This document shows, in pieces, positions 14,103 to 26,464 of a DNA stretch of 64,000 bases. The notes beneath the pieces are model-generated. The model saw only the letters and a program-made list of their open reading frames with translations, had not been told where the DNA came from and ran no database searches. The translations under genes and the position numbers were made by a program. The DNA is from Hoplostethus atlanticus (taxonomy: Eukaryota; Chordata; Actinopteri; Trachichthyiformes; Trachichthyidae), in NCBI GenBank assembly GCA_034670405.1, contig JAXDDX010000051.1, forward strand, positions 897,501 through 961,500, given 5' to 3'. The stretch's first letter is position 1. Every line of letters starts with the position of its first letter.

Positions 14103-14842
14103 AAACATGAGTTTACAAGAGGCAGCTGTCAGACTAATTGGTAAACTGAAGCCATTTTAAGGCTGTTTACATCTCTGGCTCTATGGACATCAACATACTC
14201 TGGGTCTTGTGTTGCTGAGATAATTGATGAACAGCCCAGCCCTTAGGCTTGAATTTGTTTCCTTTGCCTTGTTCTGTGTACCAGGTCAATTTTGCTGCAA
14301 ATGTTGACAACAATAAAAATGTAAACAAAGCTTAAAACTAATTTAAAACTCATATTCTGCTATCACATTTTGTCCGGCCTTGTATACAGAGTTCTGTCAA
14401 TCAATTTCAGAGTGGAAAACGTTTGGCTTGATCTTGGTACCACAAGCGTCATTATATTCTAATTCTGGATTGGGCCGTACATTTAGAGATGTCCCCTTAA
14501 TATGTAAGAGCATCACAGTGAGAAGAATATATCATTCCAAAAAAGTAATTAAAGTAATTACATTTTTTTATAATTAAGCATAGCTTCCTCTTTGGTGAAA
14601 GGTAATTCATCATCTCTTGGCCCACGATCTCCAAATTACTTTCAAGAATCATCAATTAAATAGCCTAGTTCCAGTGAGCGGTTACATATGTGCAAACAGA
14701 ACATTATATAACAAAACACTTAAACCAGTTTGAGAATTCCCATTCTACTTTTTTACAGTTTGTTCTCATTTTTAACCAATAGAAGAGCTTTAAATTTTGC
14801 CAGTGGAAGGTACTCATATGGTCATGATCACATGTGTGTGTC

Positions 14843-14883
<41 letters not shown>

Positions 14884-17800
14884 TGAGGAGGTGTTAGCAA
14901 GGGTATAAATTCACGTTTAGGTCATTTTAGGAAGGAGATGACAAATGACAAAATGAGTAATTAAAGATGTGTTAACTCACTTGGTTATATATTCTAGGAC
15001 AGTGACACAAAAGTATTTTCAATAAGCATTCAATTTTGCTATGTTAACAGCTCTTCCCTTATGTTAGAATGGACTCCCAGATAAGCAGACACAAGCACCA
15101 AGTTGCTAACAGCTAGAATTTAAGACTATAAATATCATTTTGTTGTGTCCTGACAAACAGCATCTGTTGTATCCTAGCTGATCGCCGTAGCCTGAAAGAG
15201 TGCACTGATCAAGACCTTTTGATACGGGGGGTTGCTAAGGAACGTGAATTCACACTTACCCTCCGCTTCCCTCTCCAGCAGCTGCGCCTCTCTAGGGCCC
15301 GGTAATGCATTCAGCTCAATCTGTCTTGGACCATGTGCGCCACACTCAATGACTGCACTCCTGTAGCTCTGTCTAAGACAAAAGGCTACAACGATGCTCC
15401 TAGGATGGGGCCAGATTGGACGATAGGCATGGTTACAGGGTGAAAAACTGCAAGGCTCAGAGGAGAGGGAAAGGGGGAGATAAACAAAGAGAGAGAGAAC
15501 ACAGAGCATGCTGTTTTCTAGGATTCACTCTATGGTCTTATCAGTACTCCACAGGATATATGCTGCTGCCACTGTGTTAGCTTTCGTCTGTTTGTTAAAG
15601 GAATGATTTTAAGATCCATTTAGATCAGGCAATCGTTGGTGAGAGTACCAAGGTCTTCAGGGTCGGGGGAAGAGAGTCAGACCAAAATACCATAGATTGC
15701 ATATAAATTAGAAGGATATCTTGACTTTTTCAATTTTAGTCAGTTATGTCTTGTCACCAGGGACCTATAATGTGGAGTGAAATTTCATCATTTGTCCTCC
15801 ACTTTCCCTTAAATAGCCTATTAGCATTGCTGGCTTTCCCTATTGACTAGGTTCCACTTTGAAATAGATATACCAGATATACCATTAAGTCTGTTAGTTA
15901 ACAGTGTTGGAAAATCAGACAAACAGTCCAATACAGACGAATGGTGAAGCGTTCCACTCGGTAGATTGGGTGAGAGCAGTGCTGTTTCCAGTATGGCTGC
16001 TCTAATGCTGTTGTTGTCCAGGGACACATTCCCTCAGCCACCTGCTCCCAGTCTCAAGTCAAACACATTTATTCTCCATGCATGTCATTACCGCTTGGTA
16101 CAGTCAGGACTGCACCAAAGCCTCCCTGTGCAAGTCTTCTTGACTCATAGCAAGCAGCTGTAGAGCTTACAGGGTTTTGGAATGAATCATGTGACTGAAT
16201 GTGATATGTGATATGAATGCTCATTTGTGACTTCTGAGGTATGTATTTAGTCAAACTCAGCCAAAGTAATGCATTAAGCTCTGAATGTGAATGTTAGAGA
16301 CTTTTCTTTTCATTCAGTGATAATATATTCATTTCAGTTCAAAATCAACAAAAAAAATGTATCATGCTATTAGGTTACATAATACTTGGATCCAGATAGA
16401 CACTGTCAGTCAGCCCACAGCTTCTGCCATGTACTTGTGCCCACAGATGCCCCACACAATTGGTTATACTGGGCACAGATCATCTAATCAGTCCTCTTGA
16501 TTTCCAAAATGTTTGATTGTGTGGCCAGGAACAGTATGAGAATAATTGAAAAGCAGCATTTCTTTCTCGGACGTGATTGTAAAGCATAATTGACCTGCGT
16601 GGAGAGTTGCTTTTCCCCCTGCAGGGCCCAATATGATTATTGCTGATTGGCTCATTACTCCAGTGGTCACAGATGTTCAACAAAGGCCTAAATAAGAGTT
16701 TATTTTGAGAACATGGTAATGTTAGATTTGACATTAGATTATGCTATAATACCTGATACTTTTTGCTGTGATACATTGCTTTGACCATGTTGCAACCAAA
16801 ACACCCGTCATTGATTACGGTGATTATACAGCCTACTCCCCCCACTCCTAATTATGCCATTTTTTCCCAGTGAAACGTAACTCACCTCTCTCTCTGCTCT
16901 GTTCCTCTCTTCTCTCTCTTTTCTCTCCCTGCCTCAGACTCACTTGGTGGCCCATTCCCATCCACATCCCACCGATGTCACCACAAACCCAAGCGCTGCC
17001 TGCCCATCCAGTGTGGCGGTGTTGGTGGGCCTCTGGCCATCAGCCCATTGCTCTTCCACCCCAATGCCAAGGGCTCCCAGATTGTCATGGACCTGGCCCA
17101 GAAGACCGTCAAGAGACAGGCCAGCTTCTGCAATGCCATCACTTTCAGCAACAGGCCAATAGCGCTGTATGAACAAGTTCGCCTCAAGGTATTGCATGTC
17201 AGAGTGTAGCGCTGGAACCCCTGACTGTGGAAGCTTCTAGACTGCAGAAAATATCTGTGTATCTGCTATCTAATAAGTGATTTGATCTTGTATTGAGATA
17301 AGACATTTTGATAGTATCTTGAAATAGAGTAGATCACACCACTTGTATGAAGATTATGTCACTTGATTCAAGACAATTCTTGAAACAAGTTGATTTACTT
17401 TGGCAAAAAGTTAAAATTTCTCATCCCATCTGCACTTTTTTTTTCTTGTTTCTTCTTTTAAGATACAATACTAGATTAATGCATGTAAAAGAAATGTGTA
17501 CTGCACAAGTGAAAGGTAAGGGTAGGTATGGGTCTCACTGAAGCTCAAAAGCAGACCAGATGTAAAACCTAAATACAATACAGTGACTAAAGTTTGTACA
17601 AAGGTTCAACCTTAGGCAGAATATGTACATGCATCACTCCTTCTTTTTTGTCTCTCCAAATAGCTAACAGGTTTCTATATATTAGTGTCAGCATGCTACC
17701 ACTCAGTGTAAGCAAAAACTGCATTGATGCAGATACTAACTGTGTAGCCCTGCTGGATAAGACAGGGGTGCTTAAGGGGTGCTAAGACAAACCGTGTTGC

Positions 17801-20800
17801 ATACAATTTAGAAGGACATACACCTTCCTCTCTGATTGCACTGAGAGCACCTAAGTTGACATCATTCTATAAATTGTCATCACACAACCAACTTGGCTGG
17901 ATGTCAGATGTCAATACAGAGTGCTTCTTGACAAACCACAGGTTTCTGTTTTAAATGAAATTAATGAAATTAATTGAATTAATTACAGTTGACAATTGAG
18001 CACTATTTACTGCAATATCTCTAGGAAATGCATGAAACAACTTGAGAATGCTAACAATAATAACACATTTGGTTCTCTTCTCAGATCACTAAAAAGCAGT
18101 GCTGCTGGAGTGGGGCCCTACGGCTGGGCTTCACTTCCAAAGATCCTTCCAGGATCAACCCGGACAACCTGCCCAAATATGCCTGTCCTGACCTGGTCTC
18201 CCAAAGCGGCTTCTGGGCCAAGGCCCTGCCTGAGGAGTTTGGCAATGAGGGCAACGTCATTGCCTTTTGGGTGGACAAGAAGGGCCGTGTCTTCTACCGC
18301 ATCAACGAGTCTAGCCCCATGCTGTTCTTCAGCGGGGTTCGCACCACTGAACCACTCTGGGCCCTCATCGATGTTTACGGTCTAACTCGCGGAGTGCAGC
18401 TTCTAGGTAAGATGGAAGTGTCATAGGGCTGTATTTTCGTGACAGCGCATGACACATGGTGGGGCCTTTGTGCCGGTGAAGTGTAATTTTCATTGGCCGC
18501 ATACATCGGGCGCATTGCAGTCTTGGATTACAGGGATTTGCGTTTATGCCCAGGGGCAGATTTAGTGATTCTGGGGCCCCCCTGAATCTCGACCTTCAAG
18601 CCATCCTTTCTATGTATTACCTTCAAGCTGGGCCTGAAGTATACATACAAGTATACATGTAAGGCTAGAGCTTGTTGAGGTGGGAGGCAGTGATAATATC
18701 GCTAGCAACAAACACTGGAAGCAGTTGATGCTTTGATGAAAAAAGTTGTCTTTGAGCTTTTATTTTCCTCTTTTTTTGTTTGTCTGTATCACTTGGGTAG
18801 CTTCATGTTTTTACTTCTCTTGCAGCAACTGTGGAATAGTGGAATAGTTCACTGTAGCCTGACTGAGTAGGTGGGTGGCCATGACTCAAGATTGTACAAG
18901 GAAGTACATTTCTTTTAAACTGATGAAAACCAAGTGTATAGCACTTTTGTGGGGCCCTGTGGCTGCCGGGGCAATCGCCTACTTTTGCCTAATGGTAAGA
19001 CCATACTTACGTCTCCTGCCATGTTAAAGGTGCATGGTGTAAGCGCAGGTGTGTTCTATGCTATTTTCCTGCATTTAGCAAGCGATGCACACATGGACAG
19101 ATCCTTTTCAAAAGCTTACCAACCCTTTTTGTGGATGATAGTTTGGCCAATTTGACTTTGATATAAATCCTGAAGCAGGAAAAAATAAGATGCTCATTCA
19201 ACTATAATCACATGTGGCTGTGGTGCGAATGATTGTCAGTATGCGCATTGACGCACTGAGAACATCTTTGAAGGGAATTTCAATATCTCCATAAAAGTTT
19301 CTTCATAAAAGGCTTACTAGGCTACTGATTGGTTAACTGGGCTGTATATATTCCTGCCCTTGAAGGTCCTTACATTTACTGTAAACAGGTCTTTTATTGA
19401 GGTTGCCTTCCTATCTCTGTGTACAGTAAAGCCCCCAGTGAAGTAATGGAATAGCAGTGAACAATTGCTATCTATATCTGACCAATATTTGCCCCCCATG
19501 TTTACGTGCCTAACAATGAGATGAAGGCAGTAGAGGGGAAAAAGGCCACACCACTGTGCATTATCAAGGCATGCTAAATAGCTTAGCAGAAATACCACAA
19601 AGGATAGGATAGTATGGCCCAGGCTTTGATGTGACTTAGGAGGGAATGTATACACATATTTCTTTTCCCTAGAGATTCAGTGCTGTCATCTGCACCCATC
19701 TTGTAAAAATAGACCTGGGGTCACATGTCATGTAGATAACACATTGGATCCTAATTGTGCTCTGTGTTGATTGACACTGGTATCTCTCGGCTAGTGGGGG
19801 CAGGGTGTCTTGAGTATGAGGAGAGCCATATTATATATTGCCCACTCCCTGTGCTTTACCCTCGCACAGAGCCCTGATGACATGTGCCACTGAAGGTGTA
19901 TTGACTAACTTAGACACTAGAGTCCATGTTTAGAATGTCAAACCAGTGAAGACATTCAACAAACATTGTTGTAATAAATTACTGTATGCAGTCAAAAAAG
20001 GATTGCCTCACCAGAAAAAAAAGGGGATATAAATATCAAATAACAAATATCAATAGCAGAGGCCCGTTAGCTGAGCAACATTCTTCCAGCCCGAGGTTTG
20101 GTCTGATCGAAGACTCCTTTATACCTCTCTGGGAGATCTCTGACCCCTTTGTAAAGCGCACACTGCTCCGAGCACCATTTCAATCAAAAACTGGGGTTCT
20201 CCTCAGCCCAGTCAATTCCACTGTCTTTTACAGTCAGGCCATATGTAGGGCAGCCTACAGAGCAGGGACTCCCATTCCTCAGGGGGCCTGCTGACTGACA
20301 TCTGCCCTCACAAACAGGGGCCTGTTCAGAGGGGTGGAACGCTACTGATGGTTGAGATAGAAATACATCATGTAGACTAGACACAGCCCTTTGAGACACT
20401 GAATGGGCAATTGTGTCAGCTCTGTGCATCACATTTCTATCTGTAATGGTCCGTGAACCTTTCTCCGTCCTCGGATAAGCCCTTGAGCTTTCACATCTGA
20501 GGCCTTTTCCTCGCTTTCACTCCTTATTTTATCTGGCATTTGAGGAGCTGCTCTTGTTTTCCAGCCTCAGTCTTTCAATTACTCCCACTGCTTGGAAGAC
20601 AATAGATTTGCAATAGAAGCACGAAAAAACACAGCATTTTCTTTATTTCTTATCATTTTAATTATTGGTGTCATACGTAAATACGTAAATCAGTAAACTA
20701 CAGACCTGTGTATGTGAATAGCCATCCTAGTGTGACTTTTGTTTTAGCCATCATAGAGAATGGTTTTGTTAGAATCATAGAGACTCTATTTTAATTGAAT

Positions 20801-23800
20801 TGAATTTTTATTTTAATTCTTTATTACCTTTTTTCTTTAACTCTCACTTTTTTCTTCAACCTTTATTCTTTTCTGCTATAATGACCAAATGGGCTGGATA
20901 CAAGAGAGAATCAAGCTGGTGGGCTGGTTCTCCCTGCATCCAGCACCTGCAGCCAATCAAGGACAATTCCAGCCGGGAACCTTTTAAATGTGTGTGCTTG
21001 TGTTCCAGTGAGGGAGGGTGGAGAAGAGAAAGGTGTAAAGAGAGAACTGGAACAGCAGCGGTAGGTTGACCTGTCAGTTTAGAACACAGCCGAGGAGCTA
21101 ACCTGGAGAGCTGGCGAGTGGAGAGTGGAGCTGGAAAGCATCCTGTAAAGACTGGCAAGTTTGGAGCTCCGTAGGGGACCTGATGGGACTGGCGGGAGGT
21201 GCGTCGACCGGGAGAGGCTGAGCTGGAAAGCGGCAGTCAAGATCGGGTGGTTTCATAGTGTGTTCATAGTCCATTCTCCACTCCGCTTTGAGGACAGTTC
21301 AGACAGAGTGGCATTTGGCACCACTTTAGCGGACTTGCCACCCCCTGCCTGCCGCCTGCCGCCTCCCACCCCCACCTCCCAGCCTGCCGCACTTTCTATT
21401 CCTAACTGCTTTTTGCTTTTGGGCATGATAAAGCTTGCCTCCTTTACAATATATAGCCATGAAGATATCCACATTTGTATCTTTCTGCTACAGAGAAAAG
21501 GTGTCAGATATGGCGATGTCTTTGCTTAAGCCCCCTAGGTAGTAGGTGATTGACTGTGCCTGGCCTTGAACTCGGCAAATAATATATTGCAGAGGTTTGG
21601 CAGAATAATCTTTAGGGCAGACTGAAGCTATCCTCATAGGCTTGAAATCCAGCAGGCCAGAAAGGTTGTTTAATATATACCGATGTCCTGGTTCCTAAGG
21701 TTAGCTGTCACTCTTACATGTACACATGCACACACACACATAGGACCACACTTGAAATAGGGAGGGAGGCTGAGTAACTGAGTAATTCCAGCTGCTGTGA
21801 AGCCAGCAGGACAAACTGTATGAGTCAGTCACAGTGGGGTTTTAATCAAGAGGGGCCCTCTGTGGGACTTCCCTGAGGGAAAAGAGAATGAAGCCTGACT
21901 GCAAAGCCTTGAGGCTTCTAACACCTCTCAACTGGGCTAAATCATGGAAGGAGCTGGGCGATCTAACGGTCACCTCAAAGGATCGAAGCAGTTAATTCAG
22001 TTTGTTTAAAACATAGTGTCATGGAAGAAAAGCAATCTCCATAATCCATCAAGAAAAATGCATGTACGAGGTGGGAAACACTAAAGAGCTGCTGACTTCA
22101 TCAGCTCTGCGGTGAGAGAATGTCCTCAGGTGATGGATTGAGTTTCACAGTGGCTCTTGACCGTAGGATGAGACCCCATTGCAACATTAGGAAGCAAGAA
22201 CATTTACTGTCACTCTCAACATTTGGCAGCACAGCCTGGGTAATAAAAGAAAATTACTCTATTGTAGCCATTTAAAAACATAGCACAGCTGTTTTCATCA
22301 AATCAACCAGCAAATGTAATGCACATTGTTTTTGCTCACAAGTGCAGCATGACACTTAAAGCTCAATACTCTTTTGTGTAAACAGAAATGCATCTACTAT
22401 ATGTATGACACCACAATCTCCTCTTTACCATTATGGCACCACACATTGTTTATTTTGCAAGACAAATCACCAGTGATTGCGGAATGTGCTTATGTGTAGA
22501 GATGACAGATGAGGGGTAGGCAAAAGCAAAACTAATCCAGGAACCAAAGTGCTGCAATGTAGAGCAAAACAAGACGTGAAAGCTTGATGGATGAAGGTGT
22601 GGCAGATCTGGCTCTTTGTTTACGTCTTTCACAAAGCATGTCAGAAAAGCTAGCTTATCTCTGACAGGGTGTCAGCTTGCGATGCAGGGTCATCCATTTG
22701 AACCTTTTACAACATGTCAAGGTTGGCAGAGCTACGAAGGCGAGTTATGCCAGTTCTGATAGAAAATCATATGTGTTATCATGTAGCTTTCCCAGGTGGT
22801 TTGGTCGACAGCAGGTTGAAGACTGACTTCTATACTTCTGGCACGCTCAGCGGTTACTTTTCACTTGTGATTTGCTGTGTGTAGGATATGGCTGATATGG
22901 CATGATTGCTCATTCTCATGAACTCTCTTCCCATCTAACAATACTCAGTACAGCAGTCAGGTAGGGAGGTTTCCAAATCACCTCAAATCTAACATACAAA
23001 CATGGCATTTCTTGCAGCGAGTGAGGTTACAACATTCCCTTTTACAATCCTCATACAGATTTGGTCACTATGTGTGACTAGCAACTCAATCAGAACCAGC
23101 TGTAGACTATTATCGTATTAAAGTAACTTATTAACGACATATGAAATCTGGATCAAACCAGTTAGTCTGGTGTTGGCTTGCCTGTGCATATGGTGTAGGA
23201 CACAGATAAAAGAGTGTTGAGAGAAGAGATGAGAAGAGAAGAGAAGAGAAGAGAAGAGAAGAGAAGAGAAGAGAAGAGAAGAGAAGAGAATGTATGAGAC
23301 AGAAGACAGAAAATAAAGAGAAGTGGATTAGCAAAACCTTCATCAGTCATAATTTGCTGTTTGCATTCCCCTCTCCATGCTGAATAGGAATGTTTTCTTT
23401 GGCCCCCAGCTACACAGAGACTAATTACCATGAGAAAGTAATTGCATCTCTAACGACAACAAGCAACGCTTTACCAAGGGACAAGATTAGACAAATTTTA
23501 TACCCAACTGTGATTATGAATGTCCAAGGAGTGTTCGGGGAAATCAACATTTTGAAATGCTGCCAGACACTCCAGCGAGTCACTTGAATAGGTGAAAATA
23601 CGGTAGTTATTATTTTCCCAGGGGGTTTGGTACAAAGAAGATAGAATTTAAAAGTGAATGACCTGGAACTTCTGAAATAGTGGTCTAGCACTTTTTGGTC
23701 GCTCACTGTGTTTTGACTCTCTCCATACTATGCTCTGGCTCCAGTCTTGAACATGAAGTCATCTGGAACGACAGAAGTCTGTTAGGAGCATTTGTGACGT

Positions 23801-26400
23801 TATCCAGCTCAAAGATTCAGTCCAAGATTACCGAGGGAGAATTCTCAGAGGGAGAAACCAACTACTTTTGGTAAATGATGATTTAATTATTGCCAGTATT
23901 TGAAGGCAAGCAAGTATTTGAGTTTGACTTGGCTGGACTGTGTTTCCCAGTTAATAGCACCACTTTTCAGTCCTGATGCTTCAAACAGATCCTCCAACAA
24001 TAATACATAAAACAAAAAAGATGGCGTAAATCTGACTTCTTTTTTGCACTCGATCAGGGAATGTAGTGTTTTTTCTGTAAAAGCCTCCAGACATCAAGCA
24101 AAGCAGATTTAGCAACCCTGTATTTCTTGGCATAAATCTGATAAATTTACCAATGGTTGTTTGGTTGAGAGCTCAAAAGGCTAAGAAGAATAAACTGATT
24201 CTGTATGATTTGGCATTTAGAATCAGTTTCAGATTACCCAGGCTTAACATTTCAGTATGACAATTTCCTCTTCGGAGAGGAATTACAAGACATTAGTGAA
24301 ATGAACTTTATCAGTAGTGAGAAGTTCAACAAATGGCTTTTAGAGGTAAATTAGAGGTGCCTCGCCAAAATGTACACGGAGTTTCCTGATTTTCCTCACC
24401 TCCATGTGCTTTTCTGTATTCGGGAGATGACATTTTACCCATAGTTCCAAGCATGTGAAGTGGATATCCATTACAACATCCAGCCATGGATGGAACTGGT
24501 ATCCTGATGCCGCCTGCCTTCTGAAGCAGTGCCAGGGGGAATCAACACCATATTTACTGTACTGTAATGTACTGATACACTTTTAGATTGAGACAGAGAA
24601 TGGCAACCAGAGTCACAAGGTTTGCGAATCTGCCTGGCATTGTTTGTTCATGACACAGTTCAAGCAAAGAGGATGACCATCAGCGTGCCTGATCAGAAAT
24701 ACCATTCTGAAATTAGGCAGCTGTGTTAATCATGTGCTGTGATTGAATGTTGGATTAAACCATTTCAGTTTCAAAAGCAAACCAATTCTGTATTAATATC
24801 AATCAAAGTCAAGACTTTTTGTGTGCAAGTGGCAAGAGTGGCATTCTTCTCCCAATAATAAATTATTAGCCTCATATCGGCCTTCCTCCATGCTTCAGCA
24901 CAGGAATAAAACGCAGGGGCTTTAATATAAGAGCCTCATGATGGAGGTTGTTAACACTTAGGTCCTGGCATGCGTATTGGCGCAGAAGGGGTGGCACATG
25001 CTGAATTCTGCAGATGACCCAAGGGACAGAGCTTTTGTGACTTAGCGGGCATTTTGCCTGGCTCTTTGTTTTGGCCATGTGTCGCCCTGGGAGCCTACTG
25101 CTCTTTCCAAAAGTCCAGGGTTCAAAGCCGAACAACCCGATCAGGGACTGGGGATTGGGCCAACGCCATGGAATAAAGAACATCCCAAACTTCCTGCACA
25201 AAGACTCTTCTGCCTCCCTCCCTTTCTCCTACTATCTCCTCCTACTTTCTCTCCCTCAGTTGTTTTATCTCTCAGTCTTCCTCTCGCTCTGCCAGTCAGT
25301 GCACGTTTCTTAATCCCTAGGTCGGTCACTGAACTATGTCTCCCTCTCCTCACACACCCTGTGTTGTCTCTCGGACTCAATGCCTCTTCATCTGTTCATC
25401 ACAAAGTCTCCTTTGGGATCCACCTCGATCATTGCCGCTCTCTGCCCTCTCCCTCCATACATCTATAGATGTATGCAGATCTGTAGAGCATTGATGACCC
25501 ATCCACACTCTACAGATCTCCATTCTCTTGTCCCCTCTCTTGTTCTTGTCTACTCATATGTCCTCTTGTCTCCTCTCTTCTGCTCTTGTCTGCTGCCATG
25601 CCCTCTCCTCTCCTCTCCTCTCCTCTCCTCTCCTCCTCCTAGTCTCAGATCTCTCTCTTTCCATTTGCTCTGCCCCCCCCCCCCAACCTTGGCTCAAACC
25701 CCTGGCACGTTCGTCTGCTCAAGCTAGCAAAGCCACTAAGCCAGCCTCTGCCTCTATCCGCCTCCCCATGCACAGCATTAGCTAACCTGCTTCACGGCTA
25801 TTCCCTAATCAAAAACATTTACAGCATGAGTCAAAGCCTGTGCAGGCCAAAACAGAAACTCCGCCATTGCCCCCCTCCCCTTCCATCCGCCACCCTTCTC
25901 CATGAATTAGTGAGATTGGATTAGCCCAACAGGTGCTTAATTATTTGAATCAAAAGGAGAAGCTGAAAAAGGAAAACCAAATGGCTTTCAAATAAAAAAA
26001 GTCCAATGAAAGAGCTTAAAACAGAGCTGACCCATAACTGTCGCCCCCCCCCCCCCCGCACGGATGAATTAATGAATCAAACCAACAGGTGCTACATTTG
26101 GTTTGAAATTAAATTAAACACGATGAAGACTCTGGGTCTTTTTTATTTCCCCCCCCAACAGTCACAGGGGCTGCAGCTGCGTCTTCCATGGCCCCATTAC
26201 AGTGACTTCCTACCAGGGACGATTGAGAACACGCACTGTTTGATGCTTCTTTCACAGAGCTCAAATTTGGCCCCAGCCAATGGGAGCGGAGGGTTTGAAA
26301 GGGACCAATAGGACAAAGGGGTTGTATCTGCTTAAAACGCAGGTGCACCACGATTAGCGGGCAGCAGCTGGTGAGGTCACAAACGGACAGATACACGTTC

Positions 26401-26464
<64 letters not shown>

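Larger units (their letters stand above)
7673..16937 (+). other. neurl1: neurl1 intron 1
   Basis: 9.3 kb between a gtaagg donor and cag acceptor. It contains the tetranucleotide tract at 8349-8432, GT/CA tracts at 9335-9380, 11416-11474, 14055-14100 and 14832-14880, a SINE relic near 11941, and a possible minus-strand exon at 15260-15372. No other coding sequence is supported. Confidence 0.85.

Noticed and set aside
21161-21529. 122-residue open frame as a gene
   Set aside because: Low-complexity proline-rich translation without homology; the region is better treated as non-coding, with only a speculative promoter.
25079-25785. Ser/Leu/Pro-rich open frames on the + strand
   Set aside because: They run across CT-rich and CTCCT repeat DNA and have no recognisable domain or splice pairing.
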